DNA of 64,000 bases from Epiperipatus broadwayi (GCA_028023455.1 JAQFVV010006293.1:3111844-3175843); one strand, 5' to 3'; positions 11,687 to 25,638 are shown, counted from the stretch's first letter. Notes: generated by a model from the letters alone, not told the origin. Made by a program: numbers and translations.

Positions 11687-11795
11687 TTTTTTTTTTTAAA
11701 GTGTCATAGCATCGGCCGGGCGCGAACCTGCAACCCGGGCAACTGCCTGCAAGTGCAAGGCAGTCGCGCTGACCTCTCGACCACCAACGCAAGAC
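11687..11795 (-). mobile_element. tRNA-derived retroposon (minimal SINE) with 15-bp target-site duplication
   Basis: Read on the minus strand, a tRNA-like body of about 80 nt starts GCGTTGGTGG and ends CCGATGC. It carries a B-box-like GGTTCGCGCC, then a short TATGACACTTT trailer and an A-run. The acceptor ends pair over seven positions with two wobbles. The insert is flanked by the direct repeat aattctgtcaatttt at 11672-11686 and 11796-11810, the mark of LINE-driven retroposition. The anticodon arm is not standard, so a functional tRNA is unlikely. The body is GC-rich against an AT-rich background. Confidence 0.75.
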
Positions 11796-11810
11796 AATTC
11801 TGTCAATTTT

Positions 11811-14430
11811 AATGTACAGTACTACTTTGAATTTGTTTTAAAATTATATATTTCAGTACTGTATGGAGAGAGTTTTGCCTATTGCAAAATGCATTGATTA
11901 AAATAGTTATACAAGATATCACTGCATTTGAAATCTAACACATCTTTTATATATTGCTTTTGAAGACTTATTTATTGTGTCCTTACTTATATTATAGTTT
12001 GTGAATAACTATGAACTAATAGATTCAACAAAACAATACTGATTTTGTTGACAGGTTAACTGAGAGTAAGGAATATATTCCTCATGTAAGGTTTTTTTTA
12101 AGGACATTGCATGACAAGTATAATCCCAGAAATGCGGCTCACTTTTATTAATAATTATGAATACAGTCTTAATAAATTACAAGAAAATAATATATAGAAA
12201 ATAGATTGTTAGTTGTTATCAAAGTTTCCAAAATGAAACATTTTAAATTAAGAAAGTAATAAATAAAACATTAAAAAATTTCAATTAGTTTATTTGCACA
12301 ATATAAAACTATACACATGCAAACACAAAAGTGCAATTGTAAATGCTTTTTATTGTTTGAAAATGTTTGTTTTTCCAAACTAATCTGTTCAGAAAATAAT
12401 TAATGAGGTACGCCATTTAGAAACAGCACTGATACAAAGCTTACTGTTTACATGTTCTCTTAATGTGTTATAATTGGAATTTAATTATTACTATAACTCA
12501 GAAAAAAAATTTTAGGGCAATATTCAGGAATTTTGATGTCAAATTATAAATCACATTAACCCAAAGATCTATTTTAATTCAACAGAAATAATCAGAATAT
12601 ATCTTTATAAGTTACTAAAATACTTTTAAGCTAAACTATTGTTCCAATTTTATTTAGAATATTTGCTTAATTTGTATTAAAAACTAGTTATTATTTTATT
12701 ACTTATATTAGAAATAATATTTACTAAGCTTCTATTCCAATCAACCTTTAGAAAATCAAAATGAAACATAGTACTATTATTTTGGAGATGTCTGTTCCTC
12801 ATCAGATTTTCTAGGGCCAAAATTTTTATTTTAAAATTAAATATTTATTAGTAATTATATATTGTAATGGGAGCCAACAATAAGAGGGAAAGGGTACTAT
12901 GCCTAAAATACTTGTGTTGGTTGCCCATTTGATTAAAGGCATATGTTTTATTTATCTCTTTATTTACTTCTTTGTTTATATTTTATGGGACAACCTGATA
13001 CAATCATCATCATATAATCTGGCCCATGATACCCATTAGATCAGTCCCGATTTCTAAACCTATCATATTTTAATACATAAATTATTATACCCATGATCTT
13101 TTCAGTTATTAATACATTTTAAATAATATAATTTTAAATGAAGTATCATGTGACTTTTTAGATTATTCTAATTATGCAGATCGCTGATAATGGCCACTTT
13201 TTTAATGTGTCTAAGCTATTATTTTTTTCAGTTGAACAAGATCTTTTATAAGTTAATTAATTAATTCACTTCTAAGCATTTCAAGTAAAAAATGATGTTC
13301 TTCGATTAAAGAACATTTTATCAACACCCATTCTTTGTTGGTTACTACACCCCAGTACTTTCTCAACATCAAGCATGATATTATAAAGTTTAAAAATGCT
13401 TGCTTGAAATGAGATCAAATCGTGCACACAAAAGATGGATTTTAACAATAAGTAAAATAAATTTATTTAACTAAACACCTAACTATATTTATATTTTAAT
13501 AAATATAAAATATATATATAAAATACATTATAGATTTAATTAATTAAAAATAAATGTTAAAGTTGTTCTATTATGGGTAAAGCATTAATAAATTATACTC
13601 ATGAATGAAAAAGTATTTATAATATTGTATTAGCAGGCTTTTTATAAACAATTTCTATTGATAAAAAAATTTTTTTTTCTTCAAGTTGGCTGCAAGTCTT
13701 TTTAATGCCATACCACCATGTTTATATAAAAAATTATTTTTTACAAGCGCATATAATGAGGATTATTAATTATTTCTTTTTTCTTGAGTCCTAATGATAG
13801 GCAAAGGGATACTTCTTATTATGACAAGATAATGGATAGGAATTATGATTTGGTTATTTTCTCTTTCACTTATGCAGACAACAGCTGATCTTCTTCAATA
13901 AGAAGACTACATGGTCCAGAGTCTGACTAGCATGCACTGGTTTTTAGCAATGCATTTTTATGGCTTTCATTTCAATAACGATTGTGATCATTTTTAATTA
14001 ATAGCAAAGAACAGTCAAATGTTAATATTTCTTCCTAATGCTGATGGCCTTCAATTACTTTGCCAAAAATAGTTTTTCAGCTATGGTTGTTCACAAGTTG
14101 TCTTGTGCAACATATTAATTACTATCCAGCTACAAGAAATAGAAAAGAGAGTGTTATTTGACTATATATATATCCTTTTCATAAGAATACAATGCAGCCC
14201 TCTCCAATTAGTCAATTTAATATTTTTATTAAATCATTAATATATATACACTAGAATCTAAATTAAAAGAAAAATTCAAATCAAGGATTATAGGTATAAT
14301 TAAATCAAAACAAAATTTTATATCTGCATTACTTGTTATCTAAAATGTTTTTCTTGTTTTTTTTTTTATATTCAAAAGAAAATAAATAATTCTATAAATA
14401 TTTTTACCTCTTTTTCTGCATTAATTCTAA
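11811..14430. other. No gene seen; AT-rich spacer
   Basis: No conserved coding sequence, RNA gene or clear repeat was found on either strand in this stretch. Confidence 0.5.
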
Positions 14431-14691
14431 TAAATTAATAAATGTTTGACCTTTTAAAAAAATAGAAAAGGTTTTCATTGTTTTAATTATCTTTATTCTA
14501 GTTTAGTGCTTTCAATACTATTGCTATTATTGACATAGCTTTGTACACTTAATTTCCCTAGGTTTTAGAAAAATTAAGCATATAAACTTACAACTATAAT
14601 ACTAATAGTATTGAAAGTGCTAAGCTAGAATAAAGATAATTAAAACAATGAAAACCTTTTCAGTTTTTTAAATGGTCAAACATTAATTTAT
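14431..14691. repeat. Long inverted repeat / foldback MITE-like element
   Basis: The left arm (about 14431-14520) and right arm (14606-14691) are reverse complements with only a few mismatches and small indels. They share TGTTTGACC at the outer part and GAAAACCTTTT and CTTTCAATACTA further in. The loop is about 85 bp. No ORF is present. A transcript through it would form an ~85-bp duplex. Confidence 0.85.
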
Positions 14692-15779
14692 TTAACAAAA
14701 GAAAATAAAATAAAGTATGTTTTATTTTTTTATCTTCAAATTAAGGGATTATTTTTAACTATAACTAAAACAATTACAATATAGTATAACTTTACCTAAA
14801 ACAATTACAATATAGTATTTTATTCTTTTTTTTTTATTTAAGTGTGTAGCCATGGTTATGTATTTGTAACTTATTTTGACTTTTCTGTAGTAAAAGCTTG
14901 ACAAATGAGATATTATTTTGATACTTAGGTATTAGTCTGGTAATGAAATTTTAGTCTTCATTTAAAATCATTTTGATTATCTATGATTGCTAAGTATTTG
15001 ATAGTTTTAATTAAGTAAATTTAACTTTTAAAGATATGTTGTTGAAAATCTCTAGAATATTTTTATATATCCATACATTCTTTATTAACTTCTAGCTACT
15101 AATGACCTACATATTAAAGATAGCCATCTTTTGCCACTTAAATAAATTGACATTAATACAGAAAATGTAGTTGTTGTTTACAATTTTGTTAAAAATGATG
15201 CTTAAATTTTCAAAAGTTAAATTTTATTAATTAATAAAATAAAACATACTATCAAATATTTAACAATGTAAGTAACAGACTAAAAATTCACGCTAGTTTA
15301 TAGCTTTATAGATGGCACCTCATTATATTTTATGACTTTGTTCATATTAAGTTATTTAGTTTTATGAATTCAGCTCCTAGCATACTATTTATAAGACATA
15401 ATTTCAAGAGTTTTTGATTTTGTTCATTCTTGAATAAAATCACATTTCTAAATTTAAATATTATATATCATCATAATTATCTTGTAGGACTGATTTGATA
15501 TCTCTAGGGATATCTAAAAGAGTCTCAATTATGGGATGAAATACATATAATGTTTTGATAATTGGTTTTTCTTTATTGAAAAAAGCAACTGACTATTGAT
15601 TTCTGTTTATATCCTATTTGTGATTTATTAAATAATTTTGTTACACATATTTAAGTGATTCTTAATAAATTATATATGTAGAGACAGACTGGAATGCTAT
15701 TAAAGTACTATACATTTTGACATTAAATAATTTAAAATATAAATAGATAACCATGTAATGTTTTTGCTTTTACAGAGAG
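14692..15779. other. No gene seen
   Basis: AT-rich sequence. A short duplicated phrase (AAAACAATTACAATATAGTAT) occurs twice near 14766-14818. Nothing else is recognised. Confidence 0.5.
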
Positions 15780-16090
15780 ATAAATATTTGACTAAAATCT
15801 GTGTAAAAAATGATAGTTTTATGGGAAAATGGAAAACTGATTCTAGACCTTTAAAAACCACTAAAAAAAATAAAAAATAGGACAAATGAATTAACACACT
15901 AGGATATCTTCAAACAAACTACAATATTTAGAAATCCAAGTTAAAATCGTAATTGTTTTGATGTGTTTACATAATTTTTTATTGCTTAAACTTATGAAAA
16001 CATACATATATAAAACAAATTAACATTTACAAAAAAAAAAAATATTTATGTCACTAATTCACAATACAAAAGTAAATTTATATACTGCAT
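15780..16090 (-). repeat. Dispersed repeat, copy 2 (minus orientation)
   Basis: The minus strand here matches 8920-9215 with moderate divergence and the same order of landmarks. It is a separate insertion of the same sequence, in opposite orientation, about 7 kb away. Confidence 0.6.
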
Positions 16091-18109
16091 AATAACTAGA
16101 TTTTATTGTACTTTTCATTTACATAATTATATATATTAAATATTTTATTTTAAAACTAGCCATTTCAATAAATGGTTACTTTTGAAATTAATATAGTTTT
16201 AATTAAAATGTAGGATAAATAAATAGCAAGACCGGGGATTTTGTAATTTGCTCTCTATTAAGTCATAAAAAAATAAAAAACTTGTCATTGTAACATAATT
16301 TAAATTTGAGATTTTATGATGTGAACATTCTTTGCTGGTATATATCTAGAAATTTATCTAATTTATTATTATTTTTTTAAATCAATTTAAAAATTGGATA
16401 TGATTATTCTTTTTCTCTATTTTTAATAAATTAAAAAAATATATATGATGATTTATTTGTCAGTGACAATTTGCCATTTTTTGCTATTCTCAATTTATTT
16501 TAACATTTCAATTTTGTAATCACTTGTGAATTTCAATAAGCCATTACAATTTTGAGATATATATATTGTAATGGTAACTGTCTTTTTGACAATTGGTAAT
16601 AATCAAGTTAACAATAAAATGAAAAAATACAATCTTTGCAAATTAATTTTAGTCTAGGGGAATTTAGAGATAACTAAGGGACAATCATGTATATGATGGA
16701 GTGACTACATACAACTTATTTTTAATTGAAAAATCTCTACTAATCACAAGGAATGATCAAATTGAAAATGCATAAAAACAAGTTTCTATATACATTTAAT
16801 TATATTTCCTGACCTCTACTCATCTCCACCTAATATTTTATTACATTAACAAAATAAATAATCAGCTTGGATTCGGATGAGAAACGATAAACAACAAAAT
16901 TATTAATACCAACAATAACTTTAATTAAAGAATAGGATTATATGATGATGATGATAATAATAAAAATATGTATTTACATATTTACAATTAAAAAAATTAT
17001 ATGATGATCACATGCGAGAGAGAAAAAATCTTTGTAACTTACAATAACTGTTTGAGAATAGTTATAGAAACTTCAATTAATTCCTGTAATGTCTTTGTGA
17101 GTTCACATATATATTCTGTATTCATAAATGTGCCAAAATGGCCATTAATCATTAAAGTTTAATATCTGCTGACAATATATTTTAGCTTCCTTGGGTTCAT
17201 TCATTGGCAGTTTTTCTATGAGAGTTTCCATTGCAATTTTCTTCTGAGCATTTAAAATAGGTAGATTTGCAGATTAATTTATAGAAGTACATTTCTATGG
17301 GATAATCACTTATAGATGACTAGTTTTCCTTTTATAGCAAGTAAATGTCAACTTTTTTTTTAGCATTTGAATAGTGATGAATAGATTGACAGAATCAAGA
17401 ATAGTTTTAAGGCATTTTTTTCTCTACAGCCCCTTAGTTACAATATTGGAAAGATTAGATAAAGCATTCTAGAGGGTTTTCTACTCTTTAAAATGCATGA
17501 TATTAACTTTAAAATCCTTATAAAATTTTATTGATTTCTATACAGTAAAGGACATGACAATGAAGTAGTTACAATTCTTGCCACCGTTTCTTGGAATGCA
17601 GACAATTTTCGAAAGCTTCTGTTGGTTCCCATAGCATTGTTTTCGTTTTAAAAAATATTATTTACAGTATTTTAAAAAAAATAAAATAACACATTTTATC
17701 TTTACACTTATTGTTATCATTTTAAAAACACTTTAAAATTATTCTATATACATGACATAATATTTTGTTATACATAATTAAAAAAAATATTCACATAAAA
17801 GCAACACCTGTAAACTCAGACATGAGTGTTGCAATATATATATATGTACACATTGAATTATATTAATACAGAGTTATCATTTATATTGAATTATATATAT
17901 ATGTTTCAACAATATACTTTATTGACCAAAAGATGTTACATAGGTTTTGCAAATGTTTTGTGAGGTTTTGCCAGGATTACAAAGGCATTGCAAATATAAT
18001 AATTGTTTGTTATTATATAAATTTGATTAACATTACTAATCATGAACATTAGTAAACATAGTATTGGATGTATAAAAAAAGAAATGTTCATAACCTTTGA
18101 ATTAAAGTT
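16091..18109. other. No gene seen
   Basis: AT-rich sequence with a short GAT/AAT microsatellite near 16942-16968 and TA runs near 17836 and 17894. No coding similarity recognised. Confidence 0.5.
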
Positions 18110-21100
18110 CATTTGCCTTGAGCTTAACTAGTCAAGTTAGATAGTCTTCTGCAGTACTGAACTATTGTAATGACTGTTTGGAACAAACTTTTTCATGTAG
18201 CTAGTTGTATTATAAAGCAGATGAAATGTCCACAAAGGTTGTTATTACTAATTACTGTGATTTTGGCCACTTATAGGTTGGATTGCTCTCTAATGAATGG
18301 CCAAACTGCTGCAAAAATATCCAGGGATACTATGTTGTTATCCTGTGCTTTTGGCTGTGTAATTTATTGATAAATATGGATGGATGTCTCCTAGTATTGT
18401 TGCATAACAAGGAGGTACAACGAGTATACCAGAAGGCAATCAGGGTAAATATAGCTGCGTGTGCTTTAGAAATGTGTAATCTTTGGAAGGATAGTTATAT
18501 GATGGATGGAAGTAGTGTGCTGCCTATGCATTTGACATAATTTGCTGTGTGGAGTTTAATGCTCAACAGTCATTGATAAGATGTTTTGAGTCTCCTCAGC
18601 TTTGTGGCATAGTCTGTAGAATGAGACAGTATTTTTGTACAGTTAGTGATACCACAGAAAAAAAGATGTTAGAAGCGCATGCAGGTTGAATCTAATTATG
18701 AAGTCAAAAAACTTTGGTTCTAGTGTCCATTTTTTAAATTGGTGGTGGAGAAGGCGATGGTTATTTATTCCAAGTATGGGAAGGGGGTAATCATTGCTAG
18801 GGTTTGGATAAAGCAGGTTATATGTTTGCCAGTAAGTGTACATGTAATTGTGGGAGAGGCTTATCTGGTTGGTGGTACCTAGGATGAGTGAATAAGATCT
18901 GTGAAATATAGTATTGAAGGAGGTTTATCTGTAGGGTTACTTTCAGCAGGCATTGGAGGTTTTGGAACTGATTGGGGATAATAGTTGCTATTAAGTTAAT
19001 GACTTTTTGTGTATAGAATACCGAAATGCTGTGCAAGCCTAGACCATTGTACAAGGTTTAGCAATTGAGCTGTTTGGATATTGATATGGTCTTGTGGCTG
19101 CAGAGCAATTTATTGTACATGGAGTTGATGGCAGAAATGAACATCTGTGAAAATTTGATAATAGGTGCATAGTATGTGATTTTTGTCATAGCAAGAGTAT
19201 TGAACAGGTGTATCATAGAGTAAATTGATAGATATATCTTTGAAAGTGAGTTGTAATTTACATTATTGAATCTTGTAATTTGATTTGTATTGTGAGTCTC
19301 ATACCAAGGGAGCCTTTGTAAAAAAAAAAAGTCTTAAGAATGGAGTGGGTTTTCCTTGGAAAACTTGGGAACATGATTTCTTAGTGAATAGGATCCATGC
19401 AGCATTTATTTTTGGAATTAAAATGCACTTTGTAGGCTGCAGGGTAGTCATTAAGCATGGTTTATGGGCAGTTGTTTCTGAGAAGGCAGGAAGACAGTGA
19501 TATCATTCATGTAGGGCTATGCAGAGAATATATTGCTGTCTGTGTGGAATTTGGATTCTGGTAATTTTATTTTGTATTTGTTGTAAAATCGGATTTGTGT
19601 AGAGTGCAAAAATAATATCAGGGACAACCCTTTGTGAGATTGACTGCATGGGATTGAAGGATGGAGAATTCCTATCATTAAGAGTGATGTGCAACTCATG
19701 ATTCAGAAAGAAGTTGATGATTAGATATAACAGAATAGGCAGGATAGTGGTGTTCGTGAGCATTTGAATAAGTAGATTGAGACGGAATGAAAAGCTGCTT
19801 CTATGTAAGCTGGACTGCAATGAGATTGTTTTTTTTTTTTTAACTGATCTTAGGATTGTTATATATGTGAGTGCTGCTTGGTTAGTGGAAGAGCCTTTTT
19901 AGGCAAACTATAAATGAGATAATAATGAAAGTATGGGTGGCTCAATTTTCAAGTAATTTAATGGCTAGTAAGTAGTTAGATCAGATGTAGTCTCAGGATT
20001 TTTAGTGAAAGGCACTATAGCAATTGGATACAAACCTTTTACACTGTATATCTTCTGGGATAGGACATTGACCAGATCTTGAATATGCAGCATAGTTAAA
20101 TAACTAAGATGACTTAAAATGAATGCAGAAATTCCATGAGGCCCAGGTTAAGAAGTGTTTTCAATAGTGGCAAGTTTGGCAGCATATTGACTGGTTTTGG
20201 AAAGGCATAGAAATTTTTGGTGGTCCAAAACAATGGAGTGAATACATCATGTGTCTGAAGTTTATTTTTAAAGTATGAATATGTACAGTGAATCATATTA
20301 TATCTAGTACATACAACTATGTCAGTTTGAAGAGCCATAGGGACTTTTGATGAGGATGAGTGACTCTACATCCAGCATATGTATGCTCTTGTTCACATGT
20401 GCTGCTGGGTTAGGCAAATTTTTCTATTTTTTTGATTGCAAGATAGTCCTTCAACTGTTTGCAGTCATGATGGTAAGTTTGACTGTCTGATTAACTGTTG
20501 GTGTGTGGGTTTAGTAGTGGCAATTTGCTTATGTAACTCCTGATAATATTAAAATATGCAGAGGTGAGGGGGACCTCATGTTGTGTTGCATATTAAATGA
20601 TAATATGTGTATGAATTCAAGATACTTCTGAACTGGGTCTACAGCCATTTGGTGTAGCCTGTTTAATATGATGTAGGATTTGGAAAACATGAACTAGTAA
20701 AATCATATGGATTGTTTTATATAATTGAATGGATGTTGCCTAGAGTTCATTAAAATTAAATATGATAGCAGAGTAATTTGAGAAATGGAGTAGGGTTAAG
20801 GTTAGAAATTTTATTAGGTGATGCAACATTGGAGAGTAAAAACATAGGTCAATGAGTGTGGCATGCTGGTTGTTGCAAAAAGTGACTGAACCAGGTGGTA
20901 GAAAACCAAGGCATCATTAGTGGGAGGTTTACGAGTTGAAGCTATTTATTTATAAAATTTGTAATTGAGATTGAAATCTCTCATTAATCTGGTTGGGGGT
21001 GGGCTAGTTATAAGAACTGAATTGATGGTTTGGGTGATATATGTGATGACTGTAGTGGGGTGGTGAAAAGTGGTTATTAATAAGTGCCCATCAGTATATA

Positions 21101-21120
21101 GAATTTTAAATGACAATTAT
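18110..21120 (-). mobile_element. 5'-truncated relic of the same LINE family as 1-5402
   Basis: On the minus strand, counterparts of the ORF2 protein of the first element occur in order. The endonuclease part has TSPPPTRLMRDFN and LIDLCFYSPMLHH (near 20860-21000). The RT part has HELHITLNDRNSPSFNP (19503-19820). The thumb has NGLGLHSISVFYTQK (18818-19054). The C-terminal part has LEPKFFDFIIRFNLHAL and CHKAEETQ, followed by a Trp/Arg-rich closing segment down to about 18110. Many stops and indels show age. ORF1 is absent, so the insertion is 5'-truncated near the endonuclease start. Confidence 0.85.
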
Positions 21121-21677
21121 ATATATTATTATGGGCTACTTCAATACTCTTAATTTTGTACTTAATAATAATGTGTGTTAAGAAGATTATTTACTTAAAT
21201 ATGTATGTGCATTGTATTATACACACATATAATTATACGTAATTAGACAAAGTATTTATACCTAATTTCAGTTTTAATATATTTATTGATAAAAATATCA
21301 TCTTTCTTCAGATTTTGTATTATATGTTGCATTCATAAGAAATAGTTAAAGGTTAAATAGTTAAAAATGTATTGGTCCAGAATGATATTTTAAAAGTGAA
21401 ATGGCAAATGTACACTACTTTGCTTAGAGTAATTAGTTTGCTGCCTTTTCTCTATAATCTTGTAATAAAAAGAAAGCACAATATTTATCTATTGAGTTTA
21501 TAATGTGTTTTCTTTGCTTTTGTCTTTTGTAAGTATATTATTTAATTAAAATTAGTTTTATTTTATATGATAAGGTTTATGTATATATGTACTCATAAAA
21601 TTTTCGTTCAGAAGTTGTGCATTTTTTTTATGTATATAAGTTATTAAATTTGTGTTATATATATATTTAAATTTTAG
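21121..21677. other. Intron upstream of the EVH1 exon; no other feature seen
   Basis: The sequence ends with an ATTTTAG splice acceptor at 21677. Immediately upstream is a TA-rich tract, not a strong pyrimidine tract. Confidence 0.5.
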
Positions 21678-21843
21678 TGAGCAGTCAATTGCATCAGCAA
21701 GGGCTTCAGTGATGATTTATGATGATGTTAATAAAAAGTGGATTCCTAGTGGTTCCTCCAGTGGCCTATCCAAAGTTCATATATTCCGTCATTCGCTAAA
21801 CAATACATTCCGTGTAGTTGGAAGAAAATTACAGGACCATGAG
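21678..21843 (+). CDS. ena: Ena/VASP-family protein, exon encoding the EVH1 N-terminal half
   Basis: This exon is 166 bp, bounded by AG at 21676-21677 and the donor GTAAAT at 21844. After one base that completes a split Ser codon, it encodes 55 residues, EQSIASARASVMIYDD to GRKLQDHE. That is the N-terminal half of the EVH1 domain of Ena/VASP proteins, which bind FPPPP-type ligands and tether these actin anti-capping and elongation factors to adhesions and leading edges. The conserved VMIYDD, KKW and NNTFRVVGRKLQD blocks are all present. The upstream exon must supply two bases and should hold the start Met (MSEQS in relatives); I do not see it. The exon ends in phase 0, matching the next exon. 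Confidence 0.95.
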
Positions 21844-23679
21844 GTAAATTATTTTTGTATAACAAAATAAAATCAATTGTAGGGATATTTAAATCATTAG
21901 AATTCAAATAGAATGTTATTTATGCTTAGAAAATTAGAATATACTAGTCACTTAAGTTTATTATACTGTAAATTTTAGTCTGCCAATTAAATTTAACTTT
22001 TTTGATTTGATCTATAATAATTTATTTATTACATGAATAATTTAATTGGTAAAAAAAATAATAAATGTGTTTATGTATATCTACTAATTTTACTTACATC
22101 TTTTTATTTTTGAAAAATTTGTCGATTCTTTGTGGTATAAAGCTACAAAATACATTTGTATATCTACAATATCTTGTTAACATTTTTAAGAAAAAGAGAA
22201 AGAGAGAAAAACCAGTTTAAGTTTGTTATCATTTTTTTTCAAGAGGGATTATCATTGTGATTAATCAAAATTCTTTACAAGTAGTTATAAAAAAAAAATT
22301 TGGTTGCAATGCACGAAAAAAAAAAAAAGTTACTGTAACTAAAAGTTGATGGTGGAGCTTTAATATTGAATTATTAAAATGGTGGTAAGCTATTATTTAC
22401 TTTTAGGTAAAGAAATTATTATGTTAAAAGAAGTTGATTATGTAGAAATATTGTTAGGGAAAAAAAAAGCTAATTTTGAATCCACTATATAATAGTTTCA
22501 TACTTATTAATATTTGTGTATATATATCATTTATTAATTTTTTTTAGTTATATATATGTAAGAATTTAAATTTTGTCAAATTTAATTAAAATGTTTAATT
22601 TTAATGTTATTTTTAAATTGTATTATATAGTTAGTCTATTAAATTTATTTTTGTAAAAGATTATGATATAAACAAAAACACAGCAGTAGCTAAAGGTATA
22701 GCATATTAAAAAAATTATGATACCATAGTTAATATTTAATTAATGGTAAGACCCCTGTTCTTTTGCTATTAATTTTTTAAAAAAAAGTCATGAATTTTTT
22801 TTTTTTTGTATAGATTTTTTAAGATAATATTTCTTAATAGCAGAACTTATTTTTTATTCATATTCAAATTTGAAAAAACTCATTAATTAGATTGATCAAT
22901 ATTGCTAATATGATCATATTTTTTAAAAGCTTCTCATAAACCTATTACTATCTATCTCATTTTTGATTGTTTCTTTTCTTGGATTTTTTATTTTTTTATT
23001 GAACGGTTTTATTCTACTTAAATCTGATTTTTTTAAAAATTATTTATTTATCTATTTGTAATTCTAATTTCTTTTGCTAACTATTGTATATCTATTTAAT
23101 GTTCCAATTTATTGTTAAGATTTTATAAATACATCTACCTTCCTCAGTATTGTCATTTATTATTATCTCATTGGTGAGGGTTTTAATTTTTTTTTTTTTG
23201 CTATTAATTTATTTCTTAATCTATCATCTATATTGCAGAATCTTTAAAAAGTCTTCTTTAAATAATTCCCATTTCTTCTTCAAATTTATCATTTAGCCTT
23301 CGATATATTTAAGTTCTTATCCATTAAATTTGAAATTTTTTTCATCCTTCATTATGCATTTTTTAAAAATCAGTTTTTCATATTCTTTTAAAAATTAATT
23401 TTATTCTCACTTCTACTAAATTGTTATTGAAATCTATATTAGCTACAAAATCTGTACATTATTTTTAATACTAATTCTAATTACACTTTTAATCAGTGTG
23501 TAACTCAATCGAAATTTGTTCATATTACTTGAAGTTTCTATGTATAAATTCTTTTGATGTGGTTTAAATTTTTTAAAACATATATTTATATTTTAAAAAA
23601 GTCAAACAGTTTATTATTTAGTAATTCATAACAAGTTTAAGCGGTAAGCACTAGAAATGACAGAACTGGTTTGTGATCT

Positions 23680-23733
23680 ATGGATCTTGAACTCCAGTCT
23701 TTACCATTCTAGCATTGCACCACATGGCAGGGC
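23680..23733 (-). repeat. Possible tRNA-derived SINE remnant
   Basis: On the minus strand a TGGTGCAATGCTAGAATGG block resembles a Pol III A box, and GAGTTCAAGATCC about 30 bp later resembles a B box. An A-run (T-run at 23756-23768 on the plus strand) lies on the wrong side for a simple 3' tail, so this is weak. Confidence 0.25.
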
Positions 23734-25340
23734 AATATATTCATAGTTAATGGGTTTTTTTTTTTTTACAAAACTAAACAGTATTTGATTGCTATCTTGG
23801 TCTTGTTCAGGTAGCCATTTTTAAATTAATGTCCTCTTATATTTAAAAGAAATTTTGATTTTTTTTTTTATTAATAATTTTTTTCCCAAAAATGAAAGCA
23901 ATTAAGATCTTATCTTTTAGTGCTATTTGAGAATGGCTACAGGAAAAAATTGATTATTTCTTTAGAAAGATAAAAATCACTTCATTTTGAAACTTAGTAA
24001 TAAGTAAATATTTGTTTCTTAGAAAATATATTTTTCTATTTGATAAACACATAAATGCCTTCTTATATATGATGCAGTATCTAAAAAAAAAAACCTGCAA
24101 TTTAATTCTTTGTAAAAAAGAAAAAGGAAAAAATAATTTTGTTAATTCAAATCTAAAAAAATAAAATATTGAAATTTCTAAAATTACAGAATAATGTTTT
24201 TCATAGTTCTCAAAACCCAAAGAATCCTTACTCAAATTATAAATGAGTTTTAATTAAGAATAAAAATTTTAGTTTGATTAAAGTTTAAACATTATCCTGA
24301 TAAATGTTGCACCAAATAATTTTTATTATTTTAAATATCAAAGATGTTTACAGTAAAAAAAATGTACTGATCTAGGCTTTTCAAACTAAAATGTACTTCT
24401 TAATTTTCAAAATTTAAAAGAATATTTATCTAATTAAAATAATCATAATAAGTAATAATAAGGTAAAACTTTAATCATAAATTAATAAAAGAACACAACA
24501 ATGGTTTTGCAATCTGTATTGTTTTAAATGTTACTGAAGTTCTAACCAAATATTTGTTAATGCTCAGTAAAATATGCTTAAAATTTCAATTACGTATGAA
24601 AAAAAAAAAAAAAAACCCCTATCAATTCTTAGAAAAATGCCATCTAAATATTTTTTTTTAAAGTTTATTTTTTACTGGTTCAACAGTTGCTCTAATTTCT
24701 GAGATATTAAATGATACTGTGGGCTGCTTTCAGAGTCCATATAACAATTATATATAAGGGGAAAAAACAAAAAAATGTTATTTTAACATGTGGCCTTAAA
24801 ATTTGTATGACATTTTTATCTTATTATATCTATTATCAATTGTAATTTATTGATTCATCATCAGTTAGAGTCCATCTAGTTTATGGATTTAAGATAAAGC
24901 TGTTACTGTTGAACCATGTGGCATCTCAGTTTTTAAATCTTAAATAAAATGAGGATTTTATCATCATTTTTATATGATGAAGGGACTTTCAATTTTTTAA
25001 TTATCATATGATTTACTGACTTACCATTAGTTTGTGTAATAATTGATGGTAAGTTAACAATAATTTCAACTTTACTAAATAATATTTTAATCTGGATTTC
25101 AAGTCAATCTATTTTATATCTATAAGATAATTGTTATACATGACCTGATGATAATGGTTTCCAACTTTTAATTAATATATGTACAATGAATATTTCTTCA
25201 ATAATATTTAGAATATTTCTTCAATAATACTTAGAACATTTACATATTATTTATATTGCTTTTTATTTACTTTATTAGAAGCTATGTATATTTAAAATTC
25301 TATAAATGTAATTAAAGTAAAACAATATATATATGCTATC

Positions 25341-25412
25341 TGCCCATCCTTGCATATGTATTAAATGGATTATGTCTGCCCATCCTTGCATATGTATTAA
25401 ATGGATTATGTC
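25341..25412 (+). repeat. Perfect 36-bp tandem duplication at the 5' edge of the hammerhead element
   Basis: Two identical 36-bp copies, each starting TGCCCATCCTTGCATATG, lie at 25341-25376 and 25377-25412. The first two bases of the first copy overlap the target-site duplication. Confidence 0.95.
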
Positions 25413-25638
25413 CTGTACATGTGGGGTTCAGATTGACCTTAGGTCAACATGGGTGTGACAATAATCTCGGCCTCAGGGTGGCCTTTGAGCATTCCATCAT
25501 CAGATTTTCAATTGGATGGATGGTTGAAGAGTTGGAGTGTAGAGTGGATTGAAGCCTGTCCATTAAATATGAGGATAGTCTATCTTAATATATATCTGAG
25601 CACTTATACTATATATGTGTGTAAAGATGATAGTCTGG

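Noticed and set aside
12403-12407. ATGAG followed by GTACG, which would fit the phase of an Ena first exon (Met-Ser split)
   Set aside because: A five-base match plus GT is expected by chance in this much sequence, and there is no other support for an exon there.
18170-18540. Plus-strand frames of 66 and 85 codons
   Set aside because: They lie antisense to the C-terminal part of the LINE relic at 18110-21120.
24850-24930. Possible tRNA-like SINE on the minus strand
   Set aside because: A- and B-box matches are too weak, and there is no tail or duplication.
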